Positions 26,804 to 36,443 of a stretch of DNA of 64,000 nt are shown piece by piece. The stretch is from Parvularculaceae bacterium (GTDB taxonomy: Bacteria; Pseudomonadota; Alphaproteobacteria; Caulobacterales; Parvularculaceae), in contig JAJFFV010000005.1 in assembly GCA_021776475.1 (NCBI GenBank), forward strand, positions 1,736,001 through 1,800,000, in the 5' to 3' direction. Below the pieces are notes generated by a model. That model was not told the DNA's origin. It did not search any database and was given only the letters and a program-made list of their open reading frames with translations. Position numbers and translations under genes: made by a program. Position 1 is the stretch's first letter; each line of letters opens with the position of its first letter.

Positions 26804-27838
26804 TTAGACGACGTGTTTTCTTTTTTCAATCTGACAAAGAGTGAGTATTGCACTTGCTATGTGAGTCAACCCTAACTGTGTTTCAACGGCACCGATTTCG
26901 TGCGCGGCACGTGGCATCCCATAAATGACTGAAGTACTCTCATCTTGACCGATCGTGTATCCACCCGCATTTCGAATCGCCAGCAACCCATCGGCGCCAT
27001 CGCGACCCATACCAGTCAATATCAGCCCGACTGCTCGGTCCGCAAAATTCGCAACAGATTCGAACATAACGTTTACTGATGGAATGTTTCCCAGTCCTTG
27101 TCGATCTTCAACTAAGCGGCAAACAGGCCTAAAGCTACCAGATACTTCCAGATGCGAATTACCTCCTGGTGCAATGTATATGTGACCAGGGAGTAGCGGT
27201 GCTCCATTTTGAGCCTCAGAAATTTCAGGTGCGCATAATTCGTTCAATCTTTGAGCAAAACGCTCTATGAAATGCCCAGGCATATGCTGCGTTATGAGTG
27301 TTGGTGGGCACTGGGCAGGAAATTCTGACAAGATTGTTAGCAGTGCCCCCACACCGCCGGTCGATGCGCCAATTGCGAGCACACGATCATTGGCTACATA
27401 ACCAGATAACCGTGCGATACTGGTATTTTCCTGTAGCCAACTCTGCGGATTTGCTTGTGCTGCAGATTTGATTTTTTCGGCAAGGCCCGACAGTGCATTC
27501 AAGTGGTCATTGGTGGGTTTTCCGATGCACTCAACGGCTCCGAGGCTTAGAGCATCAATCGAAGTGGCAGTTCCTTTTTGAGTTAGATTTGAGATTAGAA
27601 TTACAGGTGTAGGCCGTAAGCGCATGATTAACTCAAGGAAGCGCAAGCCACTCATCCGAGGCATTTCAACGTCAAGGGTGATCACATCGGGTGATAATGC
27701 TCTTATGGCCTCTCGAGCCTCATAAGCGTCTCCCGCCTCACCGACAATCTCGATTGTCGGATCGCGTCGTAGGACGGCTTTGATGATCGCTCGGTATGTT
27801 GGTGAATCATCAACTATGAAAACACGGATTCGATTCAT
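26804..27838 (-). CDS. cheB: Chemotaxis methylesterase/glutamine deamidase CheB
   Basis: Two-domain CheB: receiver domain (FIVDDSPTYRA, TLDVEMPRMSGL) followed by the methylesterase with Ser in AIGASTGGVGA, His in TQHMPGHF and Asp in LTGMGRDGADG. It removes methyl groups from receptor glutamates and deamidates glutamines. 344 residues is normal. It lies 20 bp behind the MCP gene in a minus-strand operon. Its partner methyltransferase cheR is truncated in this locus. Confidence 0.95.
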   Translation of the reverse strand: MNRIRVFIVDDSPTYRAIIKAVLRRDPTIEIVGEAGDAYEAREAIRALSPDVITLDVEMPRMSGLRFLELIMRLRPTPVILISNLTQKGTATSIDALSLGAVECIGKPTNDHLNALSGLAEKIKSAAQANPQSWLQENTSIARLSGYVANDRVLAIGASTGGVGALLTILSEFPAQCPPTLITQHMPGHFIERFAQRLNELCAPEISEAQNGAPLLPGHIYIAPGGNSHLEVSGSFRPVCRLVEDRQGLGNIPSVNVMFESVANFADRAVGLILTGMGRDGADGLLAIRNAGGYTIGQDESTSVIYGMPRAAHEIGAVETQLGLTHIASAILTLCQIEKRKHVV

Positions 27839-27857
27839 TTTGTTCTTTCTCGATTAA

Positions 27858-30032
27858 TCAAAATTCCTGCCAGTCGTCGTCATCTTCACACATTTCAGAT
27901 TTCAACGAGGCCGAACCTTGGGAAGTTGCGTATGTAACTGCTCTTTGCTGCTGTTGGGCAATTGTCATTTCTTGGCGAGCCGAAAGGGTCCTTCGCTCTG
28001 GGAGCCGGACGCATTCGTGGGGCGTTGAGGTTATGTGAAACTTCTTGACCAAATCAATAAGCGTCTCTGCCTGCTGTGTGAGGCAGTGGCACGCAGCTGT
28101 CGATGCTTCCACCATGGAAGCATTTTGCTGGGTGACATGATCCATTTGATTCACAGCGACATTAACTGCTTTCAAGCCATTCGCCTGTTCCTGCGTCGAC
28201 GATGCGATGTCGGCAACAAGTCCGCTAATATCTACGACTTTGTCAATCATCTGTTGCAAGGCGTTCTTTGCTTGCCCGACCAGATCAACACCAGTTTTGA
28301 CCTGTTGAGAACTCGTGGAGATCAAACTCTTAATCTCTTTGGCGGCGTTCGATGATCGCTGAGCCAATGCACGAACCTCAGAGGCGACCACCGCAAACCC
28401 GAGTCCTGCGTCTCCCGCTCGGGCAGCTTCGACACTGGCATTCAAGGCAAGTAAGTTAGTCTGGAAGGCGATTTCTTCGATAACGCCAATAATCTGCGAA
28501 ATCTGGCGTGATGAATCTTCGATCTCATTCATTGCTGACACGGCCTGACTGACAACTTTGCGGCTAACCTCTGCGTTTTCGCGCGCCTGGGATACCACGA
28601 CGTAAGCCTGATTTGTGCCCTCGGCAGCTGCATTCACTGTTTCTGTAATTTGCTCAAGAGAGAAGGCTGCTCCTTCAAGTGAAGCGGCTTGGTTTTCCGT
28701 TCGTTGTGACAAATCATCCGCAGATTGACTGAGTTCGCTCGCTCCCGACTTTATAATAATAGTATTGGAAATGATCGCCTTCATTACATCATGTAATTTA
28801 GCGACTGCCTCGTTGAAGTCAGAACTAAGTTTTACGTGTTCACCGGTTGACCCTATTTGGGTTGTGAGGTCACCGTTCGATAATCTACATAATCCTTCAG
28901 CTAGCGTAGCAACAATCTCCTCTTGTTCTTTGGTTACCGCGGCGAGGCTCAACTCTTTCAGACGGCGTTTTGTTTCAATTTCCGTGATATTCTTGGCAAG
29001 CATGACAACCCGGTACGGATGCCGATCCTTATCCCTTAGCGTGGTGTATACGGCATCAACCCACACAACTTCGCCACTTTTGGAAACAAAACGACATTTG
29101 TCTGCAAAAAAGCCATCTCGTCGCAAATTATCCCAAAACCCTCCTTCGTCATCAGCCGCATCTACGAATAATCGATGATGGCAGCCTTTAAGTTCGTCCG
29201 CTGAATATCCCATCGTGCTTAGAAATAGGTCATTTGCGCTGATAAGTTCTCCATCCGTTGTGAATTCTGCAACGGATTGTGTGATATCGGTTGCTGCAAA
29301 GACACCGTCTTGCAAGCGTTGCTCTGTAACTGCACTCCAGGCGAGTATGTTACCAACGTACTTACACTCTTGATCAAAATAGCTGGAAATACATACTTCA
29401 AAAATTTCATTACCAATGTGTATGTCAACAGAGTGAGGAACAGCACGGGGTTGGTCGAGGAAAATATCTTTTTGACCTTGATTTAGCATTATCAGGTCCA
29501 TGTTCGAACCAAGTAAGCTTTCAGGGTCGAATTCCGGATCCACTTTCCTAAACGCATCTGCGTGTGTTTGGAAAAAAGTCATTCCAGATGGATTGATCGA
29601 AGTAATCAAAAAGTTTTGGTCTGTGATCAAACATGCGTCAGGCGATCCGGCAAAGAATGCATCCTTGAATTCCACCAATTCATCCGAGTGCTTAGCTTCT
29701 AACTGTTCCCTTAGTTGGTTAAGGGCTGTTGCCAGTTGTCCGATTGCATCTTTGCGATCCAGACCGCTTATCGAGACACAATATTCCCCTGCAGCCATGT
29801 TCTGGGCTGCATTTCGAAGCTGATCTAGCAATCTAAAAATGTTGCGCCTAGCAAGAAAAATGTAACTTGCAAATATTATCAGGCCAAGCAGTCCTATGCC
29901 TGCAATCCACGAAAAGCCCGTAACATGAGCTTCGCCGTTATCTTGAAAAGCAAGAGCGGGCTCAGGTCCAGCTATAGTCCATAAGAATAACGATAATATC
30001 GCTGAGATCACTATTCTGCACATAATATCCAT
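27858..30032 (-). CDS. PAS-containing methyl-accepting chemotaxis protein with DWQEF tether
   Basis: A 724-residue receptor. N-terminal signal/membrane segment, a second TM (IAGIGLLGLIIFASYIFLA), a HAMP domain (~65-115), two PAS domains (~120-230 and ~245-350, the second with FTTDGELISANDLFLSTMGY), and the signalling hairpin (FQTNLLALNASVEAARAGDA). There is little periplasmic domain, so sensing is probably cytoplasmic via PAS, e.g. redox or energy state. It ends in DWQEF, a WxxF pentapeptide that tethers CheR/CheB. It heads the operon with cheB and PilZ. Confidence 0.93.
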   Translation of the reverse strand: MDIMCRIVISAILSLFLWTIAGPEPALAFQDNGEAHVTGFSWIAGIGLLGLIIFASYIFLARRNIFRLLDQLRNAAQNMAAGEYCVSISGLDRKDAIGQLATALNQLREQLEAKHSDELVEFKDAFFAGSPDACLITDQNFLITSINPSGMTFFQTHADAFRKVDPEFDPESLLGSNMDLIMLNQGQKDIFLDQPRAVPHSVDIHIGNEIFEVCISSYFDQECKYVGNILAWSAVTEQRLQDGVFAATDITQSVAEFTTDGELISANDLFLSTMGYSADELKGCHHRLFVDAADDEGGFWDNLRRDGFFADKCRFVSKSGEVVWVDAVYTTLRDKDRHPYRVVMLAKNITEIETKRRLKELSLAAVTKEQEEIVATLAEGLCRLSNGDLTTQIGSTGEHVKLSSDFNEAVAKLHDVMKAIISNTIIIKSGASELSQSADDLSQRTENQAASLEGAAFSLEQITETVNAAAEGTNQAYVVVSQARENAEVSRKVVSQAVSAMNEIEDSSRQISQIIGVIEEIAFQTNLLALNASVEAARAGDAGLGFAVVASEVRALAQRSSNAAKEIKSLISTSSQQVKTGVDLVGQAKNALQQMIDKVVDISGLVADIASSTQEQANGLKAVNVAVNQMDHVTQQNASMVEASTAACHCLTQQAETLIDLVKKFHITSTPHECVRLPERRTLSARQEMTIAQQQQRAVTYATSQGSASLKSEMCEDDDDWQEF

Positions 30033-30470
30033 GTAAGGGTTCCGCTAATAAACAACTAAATTCCGGTAATATTGAGGTCCTCTGGATCAAACAACATTTG
30101 GATTCCACTCGATATTCCTAATGATTAGCGCATCGGCTCAACTTTTCTTCAACAATCCGGCGAGCAGTAGATTCGAGACGGATCGCAGCTTCGGACGCAT
30201 GCATAATTAGCTGGTAGAATCACAACTATAGCGAGTAGTTTGTGATCAATATGGTAAACAAAGAATTTAGAAACACAGCTCAAAATATGCGCCATTAAGG
30301 CCGCAGACCTACCCAATTGGCCACAATCAGCCAAATTAAGGGGGAATAGCGGCGAGGTTCATCGATTTTTAGCGAGCTGAAGTATTAACCAAGCGTTGAC
30401 GAATACACGGTAGGGTTGAGAACGTGAAAGGGAGAACACGTTTGACTGAGGTGCATTTAGGAGAAGCAAA
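30033..30470. other. 438-bp divergent promoter region
   Basis: The gap separates the divergently transcribed MCP operon and the TonB-like gene, so it must hold two promoters. I see no clear -35/-10 pair or palindrome. A weak match to the dispersed intergenic motif lies near 30295-30340 (ACCCAATTGGCCACAATC). Confidence 0.3.
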
Positions 30471-30881
30471 GTGAAGTACAAGAGTAAAATGCCCGATTTT
30501 TTGAGTAGTGTCTTTCTTTCAACAATCGCATTCTCAATGGCGACTGCGGCGGCAGAGGTAACTGATGCGACCACCGATGAGGCGACCAACGCTGAATCAT
30601 CTATCGCAACGATCCCAACGGACCCTGAACGACCAAAACTAATCAAGCAGGTCACCCCTATGTATCCGCGCGCGGCGCAACGGCGTAGTGTTGAGGGTAA
30701 AATCACCCTAAAAATATCTATCGATGATGCTGGCAAGGTAATAGACGTTGAAGTGCTTGAATCCGATAGACCGGGTGTATTCGACAAAGCTGCGATCACT
30801 GCCGCTGAAAAATGGGAATTCGAGCCGGGCAAGCCAACTAATGACTTTACTCAGATCCTGAATTTTCAATTAACAAGCTAG
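30471..30881 (+). CDS. TonB C-terminal-domain protein, exported
   Basis: A 136-residue protein with an N-terminal hydrophobic export segment (FLSSVFLSTIAFSMATAAA), a short linker, and a TonB C-terminal domain (YPRAAQRRSVEGKITLKISI, DEAGKV-like DDAGKVIDVEVLES, KAAITAAEKWEFEPG). It lacks the long Pro-rich spacer of true TonB, so it is a small TonB-domain protein of uncertain role. It precedes an MCP gene by 92 bp. Confidence 0.8.
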   Translation: MKYKSKMPDFLSSVFLSTIAFSMATAAAEVTDATTDEATNAESSIATIPTDPERPKLIKQVTPMYPRAAQRRSVEGKITLKISIDDAGKVIDVEVLESDRPGVFDKAAITAAEKWEFEPGKPTNDFTQILNFQLTS

Positions 30882-30972
30882 CGGGGCGAGGCCTATCCGC
30901 AAAAGAGGTAATGCTTTGTCCCCATCTAGTCGAGAGGGATATTTGAGGAACGATAATTCATAAGGGTAGGCA

Positions 30973-33375
30973 ATGAAATTCTGGTATACCATCCGTGTAC
31001 GTTTGTTGAGTGCTTTCGGTTTCGTTGCGCTCCTGACTACAGTGGCAACGGTCGTTTCGTTGATTGCGCTCGATTCAACAGCAGAAGCGGTTAGGCAAGT
31101 CAGCCAACAACACCTGCCTGAAACGTATATTGCAAATGGCCTCTCCACCCTGAACTACAGAATGGCTGATAAAATATCCGATCTGGCAACATCGCCTAAT
31201 GATGTTGCTCGTCAACGTAATTTTGTCCAATATAATGAATTATTTTACGAAACCAAAAGTGAGATAGAATCCCTCCTTGCACTAACCGAAAATCCAGAGA
31301 AAGTTAATGATTTAATCTCTTCCAGATTGCAACTATTATCCATTGCAGATGCAGTCAACACGGCGCAGCAAAAATTTCTTGAATCAAAAAGCCAGCGCGA
31401 AGGCTTGCTAAAAGAAGCTCATATTGGAAGGGAAGCGCTACAATTAGCTCTAGAACGAGCAATCGACGATGCTGATGAGCTTGACGTCGAGACCTATTTG
31501 CGTACCGGCCTTGCTGCAAATTTGATTGCTGCAAGTTATGCCGAGTTAGCGTTCGCGGACACACCAGAAGCCGTCCAAAAAATCCAAGATAGGGTGGCCG
31601 AGCAAGCAGATGAAATTTCTATCAACATCGCCCTGTTGGGCAAATCAATGCCTGAAAACGTTGTAGAAAAATCGAAATCATTTCTCTCTATTAGTGAAGG
31701 TGATGGCGGGCTTTTTGCTATGCGCTTGCAAGAAATAGACGCTCTATTTGCGGCAAAATCTGCACGTACAAAAGCGGAAAAAATTAGTAACACCGCTTCC
31801 GATCAAATAGATGTATTTGTGAATGATATTCGCCAGGTTGTCGAAGAAGCCGCAATGTACACGACCACTCAAGCGCAAGGATTTAAGGTCAGCTTGTGGT
31901 TTGTAGCGGTTTTGACGATCCTTGCATCTGCCGTTGTTTGTTGGCTTTATGTGGCCCGTGACCTCCTATACCGAATCGGTAATCTCAGTACCGTCATGAA
32001 AGCTGTTTCCAAAGGTGACCTGTCCGCCCAAGCCGATAGTCTCGATACACAGGACGAACTTGGTGAAATGGCCCGAGCTCTCGAAGTGTTCCGTGAAAAT
32101 GCAAAGGATATGGTTCGATTGCATGCAGAAAAAGCGATTGCGGATGAGAAGGCTCAGGAAAAGGAAAAAGCGGAGCGCCAGCGTGAAGCGGATAGAGAAC
32201 AAGCTCAACAGGATCTCGCGAACGCTGAACGCCTTCGGAACGAGCAGGAACGCCGTGTAATGATGAGCAGGTTACGCAGTGCATTTGGCGCAATGGTCAA
32301 GGCCGCGGGTCGTGGCGATTTTTCAGAGCGCGTGACAGAAACTTTCGAAGATCCGGAACTTAACGAACTGGCTGAAGGGCTGAATACTCTCGCAGCAACA
32401 GTTCAAGATGGTCTCGCGGAAACCCGGCAAGTATTGGCGGCAGTCGCGAAATATGATTTGTCATTTCGAATTGAAGGCCAATATGAGGGTGAGTTCGAAC
32501 AACTAAAGGATGGTGTTAATGCGACTGCGGATAACCTGACTGAAATAGTTGGTCAGTTGCAGTTTTTAGCGGTCAATCTTCGTGAAGCAACCGGTGAACT
32601 TCTAGACGGCGCTGATGACTTAACCAGCCGCACTTCGCAGCAGGCGGCCAAAATAGAAGAGACATCATCGTCGACAGAACAGCTTGCCCGGTCAGTAAAA
32701 GAAAACGCGGACCGAGTAGTCCAAGCCCGGTCGTGCACTTTGGCCGCTAACACGATGGCCGAAAATGGCGGCGTTATCATGCATGAGGCGACACAAGCGA
32801 TCGATCGTATCGCAGCGTCATCATCAAAAATCTCTGATATCATTGGTGTGATCGACAACATCGCCTTCCAAACAAACCTACTCTCCCTCAACGCCAGTGT
32901 TGAGGCCGCACGAGCGGGAGATGCCGGAAGCGGCTTTGCGGTTGTCGCGTCTGAAGTACGCCGTCTTGCCCAGTCCGCGAGTGACTCTTCCAAAGAAATC
33001 AAAACTTTGATTGACGCAAGTGTCACTGATGTGCAGCGCGGGGTTGAACTTGTCTCGAGTGCTGCCTCCAGTTTGGAAGGTATTGTAACGACCGTTTCCG
33101 ATGTCACTAAATTGATGAATGCCATAGCCGACGATAGTCGGGAACAATCCGGGAGCCTCGACGATGTCAATCTCGCCATCCGCGACATGGATCAAATGAT
33201 CCAGCATAATTCTACAATTGCCCAGCAGACAAATGAAGCGATATCAGTTGCAAACGTCCGGGTGGCAGATATTGATGATATCGCGAGCGGTTTTACTTTG
33301 AAAGCAAGGGAGGGCACTCCTGCACCGGAAATCGATAGTCATGACGCGATCAGGAGTGCTGTTCAGTCTGCATAA
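30973..33375 (+). CDS. Methyl-accepting chemotaxis protein with periplasmic sensor
   Basis: An 800-residue receptor. TM1 (LLSAFGFVALLTTVATVVSLIAL), a ~280-residue helical periplasmic sensor domain, TM2 (LWFVAVLTILASAVVCWLYV), HAMP (~340-390), a charged coiled coil (KEKAERQREADREQAQQD), a second HAMP-like segment, and the signalling tip (FQTNLLSLNASVEAARAGDA). There is no C-terminal WxxF pentapeptide (ends RSAVQSA), unlike the MCP next door. Ligand unknown. Confidence 0.92.
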   Translation: MKFWYTIRVRLLSAFGFVALLTTVATVVSLIALDSTAEAVRQVSQQHLPETYIANGLSTLNYRMADKISDLATSPNDVARQRNFVQYNELFYETKSEIESLLALTENPEKVNDLISSRLQLLSIADAVNTAQQKFLESKSQREGLLKEAHIGREALQLALERAIDDADELDVETYLRTGLAANLIAASYAELAFADTPEAVQKIQDRVAEQADEISINIALLGKSMPENVVEKSKSFLSISEGDGGLFAMRLQEIDALFAAKSARTKAEKISNTASDQIDVFVNDIRQVVEEAAMYTTTQAQGFKVSLWFVAVLTILASAVVCWLYVARDLLYRIGNLSTVMKAVSKGDLSAQADSLDTQDELGEMARALEVFRENAKDMVRLHAEKAIADEKAQEKEKAERQREADREQAQQDLANAERLRNEQERRVMMSRLRSAFGAMVKAAGRGDFSERVTETFEDPELNELAEGLNTLAATVQDGLAETRQVLAAVAKYDLSFRIEGQYEGEFEQLKDGVNATADNLTEIVGQLQFLAVNLREATGELLDGADDLTSRTSQQAAKIEETSSSTEQLARSVKENADRVVQARSCTLAANTMAENGGVIMHEATQAIDRIAASSSKISDIIGVIDNIAFQTNLLSLNASVEAARAGDAGSGFAVVASEVRRLAQSASDSSKEIKTLIDASVTDVQRGVELVSSAASSLEGIVTTVSDVTKLMNAIADDSREQSGSLDDVNLAIRDMDQMIQHNSTIAQQTNEAISVANVRVADIDDIASGFTLKAREGTPAPEIDSHDAIRSAVQSA

Positions 33376-33423
33376 TTGACTACGCCGCCTATTAAGACTT
33401 TGTGACAGCCTGACATCTTCCTG

Positions 33424-33455
33424 GCACCGGTATGATCATGCGGCGGTGCATTTTT
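33424..33455 (+). terminator. Possible terminator after the MCP gene
   Basis: GCACCG and CGGTGC arms separated by 14 bases, followed by ATTTTTGTTG. It lies 49 bp after the MCP stop. The stem is short, so it is a weak candidate. Confidence 0.35.
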
Positions 33456-33769
33456 GTTGTTAGAAAACAATCCGTATTCCCGTTCTCGTTCGCACGCGTT
33501 GAATGGCAGTGATGGTCATGGGTCAACGATGCAGCGTACCGCGTTAAGGGGAACAGGGGGCCAAGAGTTGCCTCACCCGCTCTACCGGTACTTATACAAG
33601 AGCAAGCGCCAGCTTCTCATCTCTCCTGATCGAATGACCGAAAAGTCTTTCTCCCGGCCTTATTGACGCAAAGGACCTGTCACCAAAGCTAGGTCCGGCG
33701 AAACCAGCGGCGGCGCAAAATTTTCCCCGGCTGCCTGCAGCCTCCTCGCGCAACATATGTGGACACCCC

Positions 33770-34009
33770 GAGGTCAAGCCTACAAATACAAAAATGATCA
33801 AACCGGATGAGTGCTTTCATATGTCCGGCCTTGATAGTTGCAGCAAGCTTGGCTGCAGGCCCTGATGAAGTCCGCGGATCATGGTTCCTATCAAAATTAC
33901 GCATTCAAAGATGCGGCTGCGCGATCGGGATATCCTGACCCCCGGCTGCTACCGGTATTCATCATTCTTTCAATGCACGCTCTTCCAAAGTCGAGTATTC
34001 ATGCCAATT
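33770..34009 (-). ncRNA. Candidate IS1111 bridge/seek RNA region
   Basis: The 240-bp non-coding region between the transposase stop and the element's subterminal repeat is where IS1111-group elements encode the guide (bridge/seek) RNA. Stems visible here include CCGGA/TCCGG (33803-33807 with 33824-33828) and TGCAGC/GCTGCA (33839-33844 with 33852-33857). The RNA itself is inferred from family knowledge; exact ends and guide loops cannot be set by eye. Confidence 0.35.
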
Positions 34010-35050
34010 TTAAACCGCAGCGGCGGCAAGGTTGGGCTGATAAACACTCTGTCGTGCCATGACCGCCCATGCGATCCTGGCTATCTTGTTTGCCAACGCG
34101 ACGGATGCCAGCCTTGGCGGTTTTCTTTCAAGCAATTTATGAACCCAACTATAAAGCGGGGAATCTTGCCGGGTTCTGACGTAACGGATCACGGATGTAG
34201 CGCCGAGCACCAGTAAAGTTCTGATGTGCTTGTCACCAGCCTTGGTGATGCGGCCCGTCCGTTCTTTACCTCCTGAGGAGTTTGATCGTGGCGTCAGACC
34301 AAGCCACGCTGCAAAGGCCCGCCCTGACTTGAAAAAAGAGGCATCGGAGACAGTCGCAGCGAGCGCTGTTGCTGTAATAAACCCTATGCCAGGGACCGTC
34401 GCCAGCCTGCGGCTGACTTCACTCGTTCGATGCCATTGTCGTAATTCGCGTTCAAGATCTTTCACTTGCTCATTTATCTTTTGGATTTGGTCAGTATATA
34501 CGACAACAATGGATAGAACGAGTTGCGGTACGTCAATCTCATTGCCTTCGCGTCCCATGACGCGGTCAATGAGTTCTCCGATCCGCTCGATTCCCACTGG
34601 CGCAACTACCCCCATCTCTGCCAGATGGCCACGCAGGGCGTTTACAAGCATTGTCCGTTGACGGACGAGTAATGCTCGTGTGCGATGTACCATTAAAACT
34701 GACTGCTGCTCTTTTGACTTCGTCGGAACGTAACGCATCGTAGGGCGGGAAACGGCTTCGCAGATGGCTTCCGCGTCAACTGCATCATTCTTTCCACGTT
34801 TGACATAGGGCTTGACATAGCTTGGGCACATTAGCTTCACTTCGTGGCCTATCGTCGATAATTCTCTGGACCAGTGATGTGATGCTGCGCAGGATTCGAT
34901 ACCAATCAGGCTTGCAGGAAGCTGCTCGAAGAAATCCAAAAACTCTGATCGCCGCAACTTCTTTGTAATCACAACATTGTTTTCACCATCAATCGCGTGC
35001 ACTTGAAAGTATCGCTTCGCAATATCGATCCCGATTGTAAGTTTGGTCAT
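34010..35050 (-). CDS. IS110-family transposase
   Basis: A 346-residue DEDD recombinase. The N-terminal RuvC-like domain starts with TIGIDIAKRYFQVH and includes GIESCAASHHW and KNDAVDAEAICEA. The C-terminal transposase_20 domain shows RLATVPGIGFITATALAATV and the serine-containing LTPRSNSSGGKERTGRIT segment. Full length with no frameshift, so it may be active. It uses an RNA-guided mechanism known for the family. Confidence 0.94.
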   Translation of the reverse strand: MTKLTIGIDIAKRYFQVHAIDGENNVVITKKLRRSEFLDFFEQLPASLIGIESCAASHHWSRELSTIGHEVKLMCPSYVKPYVKRGKNDAVDAEAICEAVSRPTMRYVPTKSKEQQSVLMVHRTRALLVRQRTMLVNALRGHLAEMGVVAPVGIERIGELIDRVMGREGNEIDVPQLVLSIVVVYTDQIQKINEQVKDLERELRQWHRTSEVSRRLATVPGIGFITATALAATVSDASFFKSGRAFAAWLGLTPRSNSSGGKERTGRITKAGDKHIRTLLVLGATSVIRYVRTRQDSPLYSWVHKLLERKPPRLASVALANKIARIAWAVMARQSVYQPNLAAAAV

Positions 35051-35276
35051 CCCTTATTCCTTTCCACATGTTGAATTAAACCATGCCCGCAGTTTGAGAG
35101 CGGGAAGTAGGGGTGTCCACACCATCAAAATTTAGCGCCGCCTTCGGTCCTCCACTTGCGTTCTGGCCCCTTGGGTTTGAAATGTTCCAAGAGGTTCGCC
35201 GACCAGGCTTTGCGGACGACCGGTCAGCGTCAGGCCGGGAGGTTGTCTTCCGGCCAGCTAACAAGGAGACGAAAAG

Positions 35277-35609
35277 ATGGCTCAATCACTCGGGATTGTA
35301 AAAGCACAGGAAGGTGGTAATTTCGAAGGCACCCTTGCCATGCTAACCCTCACGACACGGATCCGTATCGTGCCCAACCAGACCAAGGCCAATGACCGGC
35401 AACCCGACTATCGCATCTTTGCGGGTACAGGCACTGGTGAAATCGGCGGCGGCTGGCGCCGCACCGGCAAGAATTCAGGCCGGGAATATATCTCCCTGAC
35501 CTTCGCGCACCCGGCGCTGGGGGCATCGAAACTCTACGCCAATCTCACCCCGGTCTCCGGCAAGGACGATGAAGATGTGATGGCGATCCTGTGGAACCCG
35601 CGGAACTGA
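35277..35609 (+). CDS. DUF736 family protein
   Basis: A 110-residue protein of the DUF736 family, found almost only in alphaproteobacterial integrative and conjugative elements. The pattern IGIVKAQEGGNFEGTLAMLTL, RIVPNQTKANDRQPDYRI and GGGWRRTGKNSGREYISLTF is characteristic. Function unknown; it marks the start of the mobile element core. The ATG follows AAGGAGACGAAAAG. A strong terminator lies 22 bp after the stop. Confidence 0.9.
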   Translation: MAQSLGIVKAQEGGNFEGTLAMLTLTTRIRIVPNQTKANDRQPDYRIFAGTGTGEIGGGWRRTGKNSGREYISLTFAHPALGASKLYANLTPVSGKDDEDVMAILWNPRN

Positions 35610-35625
35610 CCTGATAAATCATCGG

Positions 35626-36135
35626 TCAACGATCCCGCCTCATCTCGAGGCGGGATTTTTTTTGCGCCAGGCGCAAGGGGTGGGATTTCGGTCTACGGCG
35701 CGGCGCAAGGCGCGCATCAAAAAGCGTCAGGACCATGCTGGAGGCCAACCGAAAGTCCGCCCGTTCCAACTTCGCCATGCGGTCTTTGTAGACTCTGAAT
35801 GTACTAATCAGAATCGTTTCAACGAACCTGCCGGGATCAAGCGAGAGCATGATTTTCCACCAGCGGCGGTCATTTTGGATCATACAAAGGGTTAGAGTGA
35901 CGGGATGATAGCCATAAATCTGACAGCAGATGAACGCTGTTTCGGCGGGCAATCTTTGCTTGCCGCGTTCGTATCGCGATACTTGTGACACACAACACTT
36001 GGTGTCAAATTGATTGTAGAGCATAGCAACAAGATCACTTTGTGAGATGCCTCTTGCACGACGCATCATACGGAGTATTTCACCGGTCGCACGAAAATCC
36101 GTGAGACCGGTTTGAATAGTCGATTGGGCGTCCAT
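35626..36135 (-). CDS. XRE-family transcriptional regulator
   Basis: A 169-residue protein with an N-terminal helix-turn-helix (residues ~20-75: EILRMMRRARGISQSDLVAM, CCVSQVSRYERGKQRLP) and a C-terminal region typical of element-encoded regulators. It is divergent from the AlpA-like gene across a 447-bp region containing three phased TGATCA boxes, which are likely its operators. Its last codons run through the terminator of the DUF736 gene. Confidence 0.8.
   Translation of the reverse strand: MDAQSTIQTGLTDFRATGEILRMMRRARGISQSDLVAMLYNQFDTKCCVSQVSRYERGKQRLPAETAFICCQIYGYHPVTLTLCMIQNDRRWWKIMLSLDPGRFVETILISTFRVYKDRMAKLERADFRLASSMVLTLFDARLAPRRRPKSHPLRLAQKKSRLEMRRDR
35631..35663 (+). terminator. 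Rho-independent terminator of the DUF736 gene
   Basis: GATCCCGCCTC and GAGGCGGGAT form a ~10-bp GC-rich stem with a 5-base loop, followed by eight Ts. It is also the coding end of the converging XRE gene. Confidence 0.85.
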
Positions 36136-36200
36136 CGTTTCTCCCCTGGCTTGTTTATGTGCCAGTCATTGCAATCGGAGTGCGCAGGAAGATGAGTGTC

Positions 36201-36236
36201 TGATCACAGATGATCACGCACTCGTGAGGCTGATCA
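36201..36236. promoter_or_regulatory. Three phased TGATCA operator boxes
   Basis: TGATCA occurs at 36201-36206, 36211-36216 and 36231-36236, i.e. at 10- and 20-bp intervals (one and two helical turns), 66 bp upstream of the divergent XRE gene. This arrangement suits cooperative binding by the XRE regulator to the same DNA face. Confidence 0.5.
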
Positions 36237-36443
36237 GTATTCAAATCATCCAAATAACGATGTATGACAGCCGTACACAAACGAGAGATATGATTTAAGA
36301 AAACATTAAATTTTCTTGCGATCAGTGAAAATGTTTACGCATTGTTGACCACGTTTTGCAGAGCCAGAGCCAGAAAGCACCCGCGAAAACGCGACGCTCT
36401 TCTGAACTATCATGCCGATTCCCAAAAATGAACAGGCGAATCC

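Larger units (their letters stand above)
33758..35121 (-). mobile_element. IS110-family (IS1111-type) insertion sequence
   Basis: An intact transposase gene (34010-35050, minus) lies between a perfect 12-bp inverted repeat: TGTGGACACCCC at 33758-33769 and its complement at 35110-35121. Short subterminal inverted repeats and a long non-coding stretch downstream of the transposase (33770-34009) are features of the IS1111 subgroup. The true element ends may lie a few bases beyond the repeats. No target-site duplication is expected for this family. Confidence 0.75.

Noticed and set aside
32553-33188. 211-codon minus-strand frame
   Set aside because: Antisense to the highly conserved MCP signalling domain.
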